Assembly (NCBI GenBank): GCA_035544575.1
Contig: DATKEC010000006.1
Location: forward strand, 1 to 8,253
Direction of reading: 5' to 3'
Length of the DNA stretch: 8,253 nucleotides
DNA from: DATHWB01 sp035544575
GTDB lineage: Bacteria > Actinomycetota > Acidimicrobiia > Spongiisociales > ZC4RG35
The translations under genes were made by a program, and so were the position numbers. The stretch's first letter is position 1; every line of letters begins with the position of its first letter. The notes beneath the pieces were generated by a model that searched no databases, was not told where the DNA came from, and was given only the letters and a program-made list of their open reading frames with translations. Positions 1 through 6,643 of the stretch are shown in pieces.

Positions 1-422
1 GCCACACCGAAGAACGCCAGGCCGCGCATGGTGGTGTCGATGACCCGGGCGGTGTCGACGAGACCGGGAAGCGACTCTCTGACCGCATCGACGGAGGCCG
101 GTATCTCCTCGGTGACCACCTCGCCGAGGTTCCTCGTGATCGCCGAGGCCCGGGTGAGCGTGAGCGACGTGTCGGCCAGCGTGATCTGCACGTCGCGCAA
201 CGAATCTGCCACGTCGTCGAAGACATCATCGACCAGGCGGGTCGACTCACCGACCGTTGTCAACGCCTGACGGGACATCGTCACGGTGTCCGTCACCGCG
301 GCGGCCGCGGTGCCCACCAGAATCCAGCCGATGACCACGCCGAGGATCGCTCCAATGCCGGCCGCGACGCCGCCGACGACCCACACCCGGGCAAGCCATG
401 GAGGTATCGAATCGAGTCTCAC
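1..422 (-). CDS. Single-pass membrane protein, unknown function, C-terminus beyond left edge
   Basis: The visible 140 residues start at a GTG (reads VRLDSIPPWLARVW...). An in-frame stop lies about 24 codons upstream, and no ATG would keep the membrane segment, so this GTG is the only sensible start. Residues about 10-42 form one long hydrophobic segment rich in Gly, Ala, Val and Ile. The rest is a polar, probably helical region with regularly spaced Val/Leu and Asp/Ser/Thr (for example LVDDVFDDVADSLRDVQITL), as in periplasmic or extracellular helical stalks. No catalytic motif is seen and I do not recognise the family. It begins 27 nt after the stop of the gene at 450-902, so it is probably the last visible member of that operon. 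No clear Shine-Dalgarno sequence precedes the GTG. Third positions are G/C-rich, which supports coding. The reading frame is fairly sure; the function is unknown. Confidence 0.72.
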   Translation of the reverse strand, partial: MRLDSIPPWLARVWVVGGVAAGIGAILGVVIGWILVGTAAAAVTDTVTMSRQALTTVGESTRLVDDVFDDVADSLRDVQITLADTSLTLTRASAITRNLGEVVTEEIPASVDAVRESLPGLVDTARVIDTTMRGLAFFGV

Positions 423-449
423 ACTGTCGAGCTTGCCAGGTCTGCAGAC

Positions 450-902
450 TCAGGATGATCTCTCGGGGATCCACAGGGACACATGGCCCGGTTCGAACGT
501 GGTCGTCACGGTCTCGGTGGCCGTTCGGTCAGCTCCTCGAGATCGACATTCGACCTCACCACGGCCGCCCTCGAACAGAAGCACCGTCTGGAGCGCGACC
601 GCCATCCCGGTGTATCCCGCTCCGAGTAGCGCGATCACGAGAAGATAGGTGACCGTACGCACGCTCGATACCGGAAGATCGGCGGAAACGGGCGATGATC
701 GCTGCCACCCCGAGCGCGGGACCGATCGGCAGGGTTCTCCCGGCCGGTCATCGCCATCGGTCCGGGTGAGGAGCATCAGCGACGGCACGACACCGAGAAG
801 GGCGGCCGTGACAAGCCGAAACGTCCAGCGCGACCAGCCCGGACGAGGCTCCCCGTTCGAGTAGACCCCAGTAAGTGACGACAACCGTCGCCGCGGAGCC
901 AA
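450..902 (-). CDS. Small hypothetical membrane protein (possibly frame-disturbed)
   Basis: An open frame of 150 codons from a TTG start; no ATG or GTG lies between it and the upstream in-frame stop. It has two hydrophobic segments, about residues 27-46 (FRLVTAALLGVVPSLMLL) and 82-107 (TVTYLLVIALLGAGYTGMAV), then a polar tail ending TTFEPGHVSLWIPERSS. The tail has good coding composition and looks real. The stretch between (about residues 50-80, rich in Arg, Ser, Pro) looks unlike protein, and another frame there encodes a membrane-like segment (679-732), so two shifts may have occurred. Alternatively, the true gene may begin only at the GTG of VRTVTYLL, giving a protein of about 70 residues with one N-terminal membrane segment. 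It lies 39 nt after a GNAT gene and 27 nt before the membrane protein gene at the left edge, all on one strand. No family is recognised. Confidence 0.5.
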   Translation of the reverse strand: MAPRRRLSSLTGVYSNGEPRPGWSRWTFRLVTAALLGVVPSLMLLTRTDGDDRPGEPCRSVPRSGWQRSSPVSADLPVSSVRTVTYLLVIALLGAGYTGMAVALQTVLLFEGGRGEVECRSRGADRTATETVTTTFEPGHVSLWIPERSS

Positions 903-941
903 GTCATCACGACAACGTCCCAGCGCCTCGTTACGTCACCG

Positions 942-1499
942 TTACGAACCGAACGGATCGATCAGCCGATCTTCGAGCTCGGGATGGAGCGCGAACCACT
1001 CCTCCCGGAGGAGGTCCATCGAGAGGTTGTCGGCGTGGTGACCGGATTTGAAGATGGCGTTCGGCACACGCACCGCCTCACGGAACCCGAGTTTGCCGAA
1101 TGCGGCGACCGCCCGTGGGTTTCCCGTGTGGGTGTAGAGGCGCACAACCCGGAGTCCCAACTCGTCGAAGAGGAAACGAAGCAAGGTGTCTCCGGCGTCG
1201 AGAGCCACACCGGTGCCCCAGAAGCGCTCGTCGATCGCCAGGCCCCAGGATGCCTCCATACGGTCGACGACGTCGGAGTAGGACACCATGCCGGCAACGT
1301 CGCCTCCGACCTTCAACTCGACCACGAAGATTCCGTGGTCCCGGCGATAGGAGAAGTCGCGGTCCCAGTAGCGGCGCCGGATCATCTCGACGGTGTAGTC
1401 GGGGGGAAGCGTTCGGCTCCAGGCCTGGGTGGCGAGATCGTTGCGCAGCCGAACGAACATCTCCAGATCCGATTCCCGCACTTCGCGAAGACGGATCAT
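942..1499 (-). CDS. GNAT family N-acetyltransferase, RimJ/RimL-like
   Basis: A 185-residue protein of the GCN5-related acetyltransferase fold, which moves an acetyl group from acetyl-CoA to an amine. The RimJ/RimL branch acts on N-termini of ribosomal proteins, but many relatives act on small molecules, so the substrate is unknown. Seen: N-terminal beta strand IRLREVRESDLE (2-13); acetyl-CoA motif A with RFWGTG (92-97); motif B NPRAVAAFGKLGF (127-139); and the usual C-terminal LLREEW (163-168). The frame is open further upstream (to 1652), but the ATG at 1499 gives the standard family start and has GGAAGG four bases before it. It starts one base after the stop of the preceding GNAT gene, and its ribosome binding site lies inside that gene's last codons, so translation is probably coupled. 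The protein ends LIDPFGS. The soluble location is inferred from the lack of signal or membrane segments. Confidence 0.9.
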   Translation of the reverse strand: MIRLREVRESDLEMFVRLRNDLATQAWSRTLPPDYTVEMIRRRYWDRDFSYRRDHGIFVVELKVGGDVAGMVSYSDVVDRMEASWGLAIDERFWGTGVALDAGDTLLRFLFDELGLRVVRLYTHTGNPRAVAAFGKLGFREAVRVPNAIFKSGHHADNLSMDLLREEWFALHPELEDRLIDPFGS

Positions 1500-1500
1500 G

Positions 1501-2031
1501 TCACCTTCCAGCGGCACGAGCGTCCTCCCAAGTCCGCCGGCGGAGAGCGAATCCCACCGTGTCGTGGTAGCGACCGTTGCGGAGACCCGATCGACGGCGC
1601 GCACCTGTCCGTTCGCCGCCCAGCGAGTCGGCGAAGGAGAGGCCATCGGCATCCCAGCTGGGGACGCTGTACTCGACCAGCACCGCCACCGTCGTCAGGA
1701 ACAGCCGGTCGAAAACGAGGCCGGCAGCCGACGAACCGTGCCCCAGCCGCTGGTGGGCGGGATCGATGACGATGTGTGTCCACGGCGTGAGCGCGTCCCA
1801 CCACCATCCAGCCGTCGCCAGGCCGATGACACCGTCTGCATCGACCACCCAGGCGTCTCCGTCCTGAGGGTTCACCAGACCGTCGACGGAAGCAGTGAGA
1901 GCGGTCGCCGAACGCTCTGCATCCCTGTCGCCGTCGAGACCCCGCCGACCAACCAGATCCGGGTGGGCCAGCATCGCGGCCACGGCGGCGACGTCTGCGG
2001 AGTCGACAGGCCGCAACCGAACCTGGGTCAT
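1501..2031 (-). CDS. GNAT family N-acetyltransferase (second, divergent copy)
   Basis: A 176-residue protein with the GNAT pattern: N-terminal strand VRLRPVDSADVAAVAAML (4-21), central strands WVVDADGVIGLATA (61-74) and WTHIVIDPAHQRLGHGSS (84-101), the last carrying the pyrophosphate-binding motif Q94-R-L-G-H-G99. Near the C-terminus, DGLSFADSLGG and then YHDTVGFALRRR match the usual end of GNATs that read N...FAxxLGF...VxFxLR. The ATG at 2031 is 9 nt after the DUF368 stop codon and has only a weak ribosome binding site, so it is probably translated from the DUF368 message. It is unlike its downstream GNAT neighbour in sequence, so this is not a recent tandem duplication. The substrate cannot be told. 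Members of this kind are annotated only as generic N-acetyltransferases. Confidence 0.85.
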   Translation of the reverse strand: MTQVRLRPVDSADVAAVAAMLAHPDLVGRRGLDGDRDAERSATALTASVDGLVNPQDGDAWVVDADGVIGLATAGWWWDALTPWTHIVIDPAHQRLGHGSSAAGLVFDRLFLTTVAVLVEYSVPSWDADGLSFADSLGGERTGARRRSGLRNGRYHDTVGFALRRRTWEDARAAGR

Positions 2032-2040
2032 GGGACCGTT

Positions 2041-2973
2041 CTAGTCGCGCGGGGCGCTCGGCGTCGGGGCAATTCGCCCTCGACGCCAGGCGAAGACCTG
2101 GATGCCGACGACGATCGCCGCACCGAGCAACGTCAACAAGATCGGAACGATGGGGTCAACCGGCGCGAGGAGTCCTCGTTCCTCGTCCTGCCACGGCCAC
2201 AGCGCGCGGAGCGAGCCTGCCATCAGCCCGACCAAGGCAGCCATGGTCACGTCGTGATGGCGGGCGAGCAGCCGACCGAGCACAAGGGAGAAAGTTCCGA
2301 GCCCGATCACCATCCCGGTGACGAAGATCGCGACATAGGCGATGTCGCGATCGTCGACTGCGCGCAATGTGGGCTCGTACAGCCCGACGACGAGCAGCAG
2401 GAAAGAGCCGCTGACCCCGGGGAGGATCATGGCGCACACCGCGAACGCGGCGCCAAGGAAGATCACGGGTGGTGAGGGGTCGGTGACGGTTCCCGGCGGC
2501 AGACCGCTGAGCACGAATGCCGGGACCGCGGCGAGGACGGCGATGCCGATGGACCGCCGCGTGGTGACCCGAATCTGACGCCATGGCACCGTGAGACTCG
2601 CCGCCACGAGACCCAGGAAAACCGCCCGGCTCTCGACCGGGCGTTCCTCGAGGAGATCCGGTACGAACCCGGCCGCCACCACGATGGCGGTCGCGATACC
2701 CAGCCCGAGGGGAACGACGAGTCCCCACTCCACGCCGCGCAGGTGGACGCGCATCCGCGGCCAGTCGAGGCGGACCACGGACAGAATGGCCCGAAACCCG
2801 TGTCCGATCGACGCCAGTAGACGTCCGTAGATGCCGACGATGAGGGCCATCGTTCCGCCGGAGACGCCGGGGACCGCATCGGCGGTGCCCATGAGAAGGC
2901 CCTGCAGCAGGTGAACGATTGCGGGTGGCATCGGCGACACGGTATCGGCTTCGGCGTCGAGGCTCTGTCCCAT
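2041..2973 (-). CDS. DUF368 membrane protein, probable undecaprenyl-phosphate translocase
   Basis: A 310-residue polytopic membrane protein of the DUF368 family. The family has been shown in other bacteria to return the lipid carrier undecaprenyl phosphate across the cytoplasmic membrane for cell-wall and polymer synthesis; that role is inferred here. The hallmark is an internal repeat, each half carrying PGVSG followed by a hydrophobic stretch ending in G(I/L)Y: PGVSGG at 35-40 with ALIVGIYGRLL, and PGVSGS at 185-190 with LLLVVGLYEPTL. About eight to ten hydrophobic segments are visible, and the C-terminus is short and Arg-rich. The frame is open to an ATG at 3012, but that would overlap the divergent gene. 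I prefer the ATG at 2973, which has GGTGGCGG a few bases upstream; the ATG at 2931 (MPPAIVHLLQG) is also possible. It heads a minus-strand run with two GNAT genes, which suggests but does not prove a common transcript. Confidence 0.92.
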   Translation of the reverse strand: MGQSLDAEADTVSPMPPAIVHLLQGLLMGTADAVPGVSGGTMALIVGIYGRLLASIGHGFRAILSVVRLDWPRMRVHLRGVEWGLVVPLGLGIATAIVVAAGFVPDLLEERPVESRAVFLGLVAASLTVPWRQIRVTTRRSIGIAVLAAVPAFVLSGLPPGTVTDPSPPVIFLGAAFAVCAMILPGVSGSFLLLVVGLYEPTLRAVDDRDIAYVAIFVTGMVIGLGTFSLVLGRLLARHHDVTMAALVGLMAGSLRALWPWQDEERGLLAPVDPIVPILLTLLGAAIVVGIQVFAWRRGRIAPTPSAPRD

Positions 2974-2988
2974 GTGACCGCCACCCGA

Positions 2989-2994
2989 TAGCTT
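2989..2994 (+). promoter_or_regulatory. Possible -10 box for a leaderless transcript
   Basis: TAGCTT fits the actinobacterial TANNNT -10 pattern and ends exactly 6 nt before the ATG of the DUF2461 gene, which lacks any Shine-Dalgarno sequence. That spacing would put the transcription start on the A of the ATG. No good -35 box is seen. The gap to the divergent DUF368 start is only 27 nt. Confidence 0.35.
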
Positions 2995-3000
2995 GCGCTC

Positions 3001-3684
3001 ATGGTCAGTCACTTCACTCCCGCCACCTATGCCTTCCTGCGCGATCTCGCCGCCAACAACGACCGGGACTGGTTCAACGCCAACAGGGACCGCTACATCA
3101 CCAACGTCCAGGAGCCGGCGCTGGAGTTCATCACCCAGTTCGCGCCCATCCTCAAAGCCATCTCACCTCATTTCACCGCCGACGCCCGGGTCGTCGGTGG
3201 GTCGCTGTACCGGATCCATCGCGATGCTCGTTTCGCCAAGGGCCAGGCTCCGTTCAAGACCAACACGGGGGTGCATTTCCGCCACACCATGGCCAAGGAC
3301 GCCCACGCCCCGGGCTACTACCTCCACATCGAGCCAGGTTCGACATTCATCGGTGTCGGACTGTGGAGGCCCGAGACGAAGGTCGCCTATCGCATCCGTG
3401 AGGCGATCTCCGAGGACCCGGCGGGATGGAAGCGGGCGGCCCACGCGCCGGCGTTCACGGCCGCCTTCAGCCTCGACGGGGACTCTCTGGTCAATCCCCC
3501 AAAGGGCTTCGACCCGGATCACCGGTTCGTCGAGGACCTCAGACGGAAGGACTTCGTCGCCTCGGCACGGCTGACTCAGAAGACGGTCACGGCCGACGGC
3601 TTCATCGATCAGTTCGCAGGAATGTGCCGCCGCGCCACGCCATTCATGCGTTTCCTCTGTGAGGCGGTCGGGGTCCCCTTCTAG
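3001..3684 (+). CDS. DUF2461 domain protein (TIGR02453 family)
   Basis: A 227-residue soluble protein that matches the DUF2461/TIGR02453 family over its whole length. Family signatures are visible: an N-terminal TYAFLRDLAANNDRDWFNANR (10-29); then LYRIHRDARFAKGQAPFKT (69-87), the Arg/Asp/Lys-rich core motif; GYYLHIEPGSTFIGVGLW (105-122), corresponding to the usual 'Y(Y)xhIxPgxxfxGxG'; and PKGFDPDHRFVEDLRRKDFV (167-186), corresponding to 'PkGyxxdhpxxdlLrxKdf'. The biochemical function of the family is not known to me; it is widespread in bacteria and also found in fungi. The ATG at 3001 is preceded by no ribosome binding site but by a well-spaced TANNNT box, so leaderless translation is likely. 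It is transcribed away from the DUF368 operon and converges with the cyclase gene, so it probably forms its own transcription unit. No signal peptide or membrane segment is seen. Confidence 0.92.
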   Translation: MVSHFTPATYAFLRDLAANNDRDWFNANRDRYITNVQEPALEFITQFAPILKAISPHFTADARVVGGSLYRIHRDARFAKGQAPFKTNTGVHFRHTMAKDAHAPGYYLHIEPGSTFIGVGLWRPETKVAYRIREAISEDPAGWKRAAHAPAFTAAFSLDGDSLVNPPKGFDPDHRFVEDLRRKDFVASARLTQKTVTADGFIDQFAGMCRRATPFMRFLCEAVGVPF

Positions 3685-3706
3685 GAGGACTCCGAGCCGA
3701 TGGGCT

Positions 3707-3736
3707 TCCCCCTACGTCGCTGACGCTCTTGGGGGA
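3707..3736. terminator. Imperfect GC hairpin between convergent genes
   Basis: In the 79-nt gap between the two gene ends, TCCCCC (3707-3712) can pair with GGGGGA (3731-3736), with an inner stem CGTC/GACG closing a 3-nt loop. There is no T-run on either side, so it is not a classical intrinsic terminator. Its position between convergent stops makes a two-way transcription end plausible. Confidence 0.35.
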
Positions 3737-3763
3737 GAAACGACAGGGGTGCGATCAGCGAAG

Positions 3764-6352
3764 TCAACCACCCAGTCGAGCAAGCTCCTCGGACAGCACC
3801 GTCGCTGCGTCCCGGCCGGACATCTCGGCGCGGAGGGCGTCGATCCGTTCTCGGGGGACCCGTTCCCTGACCCGGTCACGGCACCAGCGGTAGACGACGA
3901 AGCTGGCCGGGGTGCGGGTGCTTCCACCTACCGCCGCCAGCAGCCGGGCTGCCTCCTCGTGCCGGCCTTGGGCCTCGGCGAGGATGGCGCAACCGACCAG
4001 CACGTCGTGTTCGAACAGCGACCCCCGGTATCGGAGTGCCGTGTCTCCGGCATTGGCAAGCAGCGGGATCGCCTGCTCGGCGTTGCCTGCGGCGGCAGCC
4101 ACGAAAGCGCGACCGAGCGCGACCCGGTATCCGGATAGGGAGGCGAGCTGCTGTTCGGCCATGCCGGCGATCAACGGCTCGGGATCACGTCCGACCAACA
4201 CACCACACATCAGAAGCTCGAACGTCGCCCAGACGCTTCCTTCCGCCTGGAGTTCGTCGAGAAGTCGGATCCCGTCGTCGAGCCGCCACCGGATGATGTC
4301 GTCACAGCGTCGTTCCCTCAGGAACTGTCGTAGTTCTACCGCTTCGGCGGGCAGCCGTTCCAGTCCCAGGTCCACCAACTCCTCCACCCGGTCCTCCCCG
4401 CGAATCGCTGCCATCTGGGCGGCGAGGGCGGCGGCGATGGCGACAATGTGGGGATGGACTTCGGGACCCAGGGCGGCTTCCGCGAATGCCTGATTCTCAT
4501 CCCACTGCCCGACCATGTTCGCCTGCAGCGCCGACGCTGCCAGGTAGAGGCCGCGCTCGTTGCGATCGTCGAGCATGTCGGCCACTTCCGCCCGGCGGAG
4601 GATCCCTTCGACGGCGTCCGGCCGGTACCAATCGACGAGCAGCAGCCGCGCAGCGAACCGGGCGGCGTCGACCAGTCGATCGTTGGCGACGAGCCAGCGC
4701 ACCGCCTGCGGACGGTTCGGATCCTGAAAATGCGTCGCCCGGTCTTCGCCGAGCACGTAAGTCCAGGGGTGGTGGTCGCCCGGCACCGGTGGTTGGGCGA
4801 GTGCCTGGCGGAGATAGTGCTCGGCGTGCGCCCGGGCAAGTGCTTCGGTCTCCCCCAGTTCCGCGGCCCTTTCCCGGGCGAACGCCCGCACCGTCTCCAG
4901 CAGCCGGTAGCCGGTCGGGGTCCCAACGACCTCGGCGGTCAGCAGCGACTTGGAGACGAGCGAACCGACCAGGTCAATTGCGTCGTACTCGTCACCGCCC
5001 CATACAGCGGCGGCCGCCGCCAGGTCGAAGCGGGCAGTGAACACGCCGGCTGTCCGTAACATCGCCTGTTCGTCGGGCTCGAGGAGCTGGTAACTCCAGT
5101 CGATGGTGGCGAGCAGGGTGGCGTGACGTGGGTCGCCCCGGCGGACGGACAGCAGCCGGAACCGCTCGTCGAGACGCGTGAGAATCTCGTCGACGGACAG
5201 GTGAGAGAGACGAGCGGCAGCGAGTTCGATGGCGAGTGGCAGCCGGTCGAGTCGAGAGCACAACTCGGCGAGCCGCCGTTCGTCGATCTGCACCGCGCCT
5301 GCCGCCTGCGCCCGGAGCCGCAGCAGTTCAACGGCGGCGTCGGGTTCGAGCGGGCTGACGGGGATCACCTGTTCTGCAGTGACCCCGAGCGGCGCCCGGC
5401 TGGTGGCGAGGATCGTCAATCCAGGACAGGCACGGGTGAGATGGTCGACGAGTGGCGCGACCCCGTCGAGGACGTGTTCGCAGTTGTCGAGGACGAGCAG
5501 GACCGGCCGGGTGCCGATCCATTGCGCGAGCCGGTCGGCGGCCTTTGTGGCGTCGTCGGCGGGAAGCCCGACCGACGCCGTAACGGCCGCTGCCACTCGG
5601 TCGGGCTCAGTGACGGGCACCAGGTCGCAGAACCAGACCCCTTCGGTCCCGTCCGGTGGCTCGGCGGCAACGGCGAGGGCGAGGGTGGTCTTGCCGACAC
5701 CACCCACCCCGGTGAGAGTGATCACCGGTCCGGCCTCGAGCCGACTGTGGATGTGTGCGATCAGCTGCTCGCGGCCGATCGGCTCAGTGAGGGCGTGGGG
5801 TAGATGGACGTTGGCGATCCCCACGGTGGTGAGCGGAGGGAACTCTGTCGGTAGTCCCGGCGCGCACAGCTGGTAGATCCGTTCGGGACGGTCGAGTCCG
5901 GACAGACGATGCTCGCCGAGGTCCTGGATGTCGACTCCGGCGTCGGCGACGAGTTCGGCGGTGGCCCGGCTGAGGAGGGTTTGGCCCCCGTGACCGGCAG
6001 ACATGATGCGGGCCGTGCGGTTGACGGTCAGGCCGAACCAGTCGTCGCCACGGGGTTCGGCTTCACCGGTGTGGACACCGATCCGGACCCGAAGCGGACC
6101 GATGTCGGAAGACTCGGCGGCAGCGAGCCTCCCGTGGATGTCGGTCGCGGCGGCAAGGGCGGACGCTGCCGATTCGAACACGGCTGCCACGCCGTCCCCG
6201 GTGTGCTTGAAGACGGTCCCCCCGACAGCGCCGATCACGCCCAGCACGATCTCGTCGTGTCGGGCGAGGACGGACGGCATGGCCTGCGGGTGTGCCTGCC
6301 ACAGACGAGTCGACCCTTCGATGTCGGTGAACAGAAAGGTGACCGTTGTCAT
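3764..6352 (-). CDS. Class III nucleotide cyclase fused to a STAND (NB-ARC-type) ATPase with helical repeats
   Basis: An 862-residue multidomain signalling protein. Residues 1-165 are a class III adenylate/guanylate cyclase domain starting TTVTFLFTDIEGSTRLW. The metal ligands D10 and D53, substrate-recognition K49 and D104, and transition-state N111 and R115 are all present, so an active, adenylate-type cyclase is predicted. Residues about 190-480 form a STAND ATPase: Walker A GVGGVGKT (215-222), Walker B LLVLDN (285-290), ILATSRAPLG, and the GLPLAIELAA-like helix (RLPLAIELAAARL). About 480-862 are Ala/Leu-rich helical repeats of TPR type, ending EELARLGG. Known mycobacterial relatives of this layout usually carry a C-terminal LuxR-type helix-turn-helix; none is seen here. 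The frame is open to 6427, but the ATG at 6352 gives the family start. It has no good Shine-Dalgarno but a TANNNT box 7 nt upstream, and it overlaps a possible upstream ORF by ATGA. The likely role is a cytoplasmic sensor or switch; the signal is unknown. Confidence 0.93.
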   Translation of the reverse strand: MTTVTFLFTDIEGSTRLWQAHPQAMPSVLARHDEIVLGVIGAVGGTVFKHTGDGVAAVFESAASALAAATDIHGRLAAAESSDIGPLRVRIGVHTGEAEPRGDDWFGLTVNRTARIMSAGHGGQTLLSRATAELVADAGVDIQDLGEHRLSGLDRPERIYQLCAPGLPTEFPPLTTVGIANVHLPHALTEPIGREQLIAHIHSRLEAGPVITLTGVGGVGKTTLALAVAAEPPDGTEGVWFCDLVPVTEPDRVAAAVTASVGLPADDATKAADRLAQWIGTRPVLLVLDNCEHVLDGVAPLVDHLTRACPGLTILATSRAPLGVTAEQVIPVSPLEPDAAVELLRLRAQAAGAVQIDERRLAELCSRLDRLPLAIELAAARLSHLSVDEILTRLDERFRLLSVRRGDPRHATLLATIDWSYQLLEPDEQAMLRTAGVFTARFDLAAAAAVWGGDEYDAIDLVGSLVSKSLLTAEVVGTPTGYRLLETVRAFARERAAELGETEALARAHAEHYLRQALAQPPVPGDHHPWTYVLGEDRATHFQDPNRPQAVRWLVANDRLVDAARFAARLLLVDWYRPDAVEGILRRAEVADMLDDRNERGLYLAASALQANMVGQWDENQAFAEAALGPEVHPHIVAIAAALAAQMAAIRGEDRVEELVDLGLERLPAEAVELRQFLRERRCDDIIRWRLDDGIRLLDELQAEGSVWATFELLMCGVLVGRDPEPLIAGMAEQQLASLSGYRVALGRAFVAAAAGNAEQAIPLLANAGDTALRYRGSLFEHDVLVGCAILAEAQGRHEEAARLLAAVGGSTRTPASFVVYRWCRDRVRERVPRERIDALRAEMSGRDAATVLSEELARLGG

Positions 6353-6564
6353 ATGCCCGACGCTACCCGGCGCAGGTTTGGTGTTCCGTGCGAACGGTGG
6401 CCTCTGCCGGCACCGGCAGCCCACCAAACCCCTCGCTTCGACGCCGGAGCGACACTCCGATCCTGGCGACCAATACCAGGACGTTCGGTTCCCCGTTCCT
6501 CGCGGCGACCGAGACCAAGACGGTCACTGACGCATAGCGCTCTTCCGGCACGGGAAACGGTCAT
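6349..6564 (-). CDS. Doubtful small ORF overlapping the cyclase start (71 aa)
   Basis: An Arg/Gly-rich 71-codon frame (MTVSRAGRALCVSD...) that begins six bases after a perfect AGGAGG. Its stop overlaps the cyclase ATG in the ATGA arrangement typical of translational coupling. Against it, third positions in this frame are only about half G/C and the peptide resembles no family I know. In the same DNA, a different minus frame (6363-6551, GTG start, 62 codons, reading SVTVLVSVAARNG...) has about three quarters G/C at third positions and ends 10 nt before the cyclase ATG, but has no ribosome binding site. So either frame, a leader ORF or a decayed gene are possible. It follows the S41 peptidase gene by 79 nt on the same strand. 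Confidence 0.3.
   Translation of the reverse strand: MTVSRAGRALCVSDRLGLGRREERGTERPGIGRQDRSVAPASKRGVWWAAGAGRGHRSHGTPNLRRVASGI
6360..6365 (-). promoter_or_regulatory. Possible -10 box for a leaderless cyclase transcript
   Basis: On the minus strand TAGCGT fits TANNNT and ends 7 nt before the cyclase ATG, which would place transcription start at or next to the start codon. No clear -35 box is visible at 17-18 nt. This would be an alternative to translation coupled to the upstream small ORF. Confidence 0.3.
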
Positions 6565-6570
6565 GATCGG

Positions 6571-6576
6571 CCTCCT
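6571..6576 (-). promoter_or_regulatory. Ribosome binding site AGGAGG before the small ORF
   Basis: On the minus strand AGGAGG lies six bases upstream of the ATG at 6564. It is the strongest Shine-Dalgarno match between the peptidase and cyclase genes and the main reason to take the small ORF seriously. Confidence 0.45.
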
Positions 6577-6643
6577 CGCCGCTACGAAGAAGACACTCCT
6601 GGTCGTTCTCTACAGGTTGCGTAGGGTCAAGGCGATCGCCGCA

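Noticed and set aside
28..864. Plus-strand frames at 28-270, 286-648, 398-652 and 649-864
   Set aside because: Low-complexity Arg/Ser/Thr/Pro peptides without ribosome binding sites; the minus-strand membrane proteins explain the region better.
984..2475. Long plus-strand open frames (984-1769, 1429-2475) across the GNAT and DUF368 genes
   Set aside because: They lie opposite recognisable protein families and give Arg/Pro/Asp-rich peptides without motifs; typical antisense frames of GC-rich DNA.
3912..5876. Several plus-strand frames of about 190-230 codons opposite the cyclase-STAND gene
   Set aside because: The minus frame shows unmistakable cyclase and ATPase motifs; the opposite frames have no recognisable domain.
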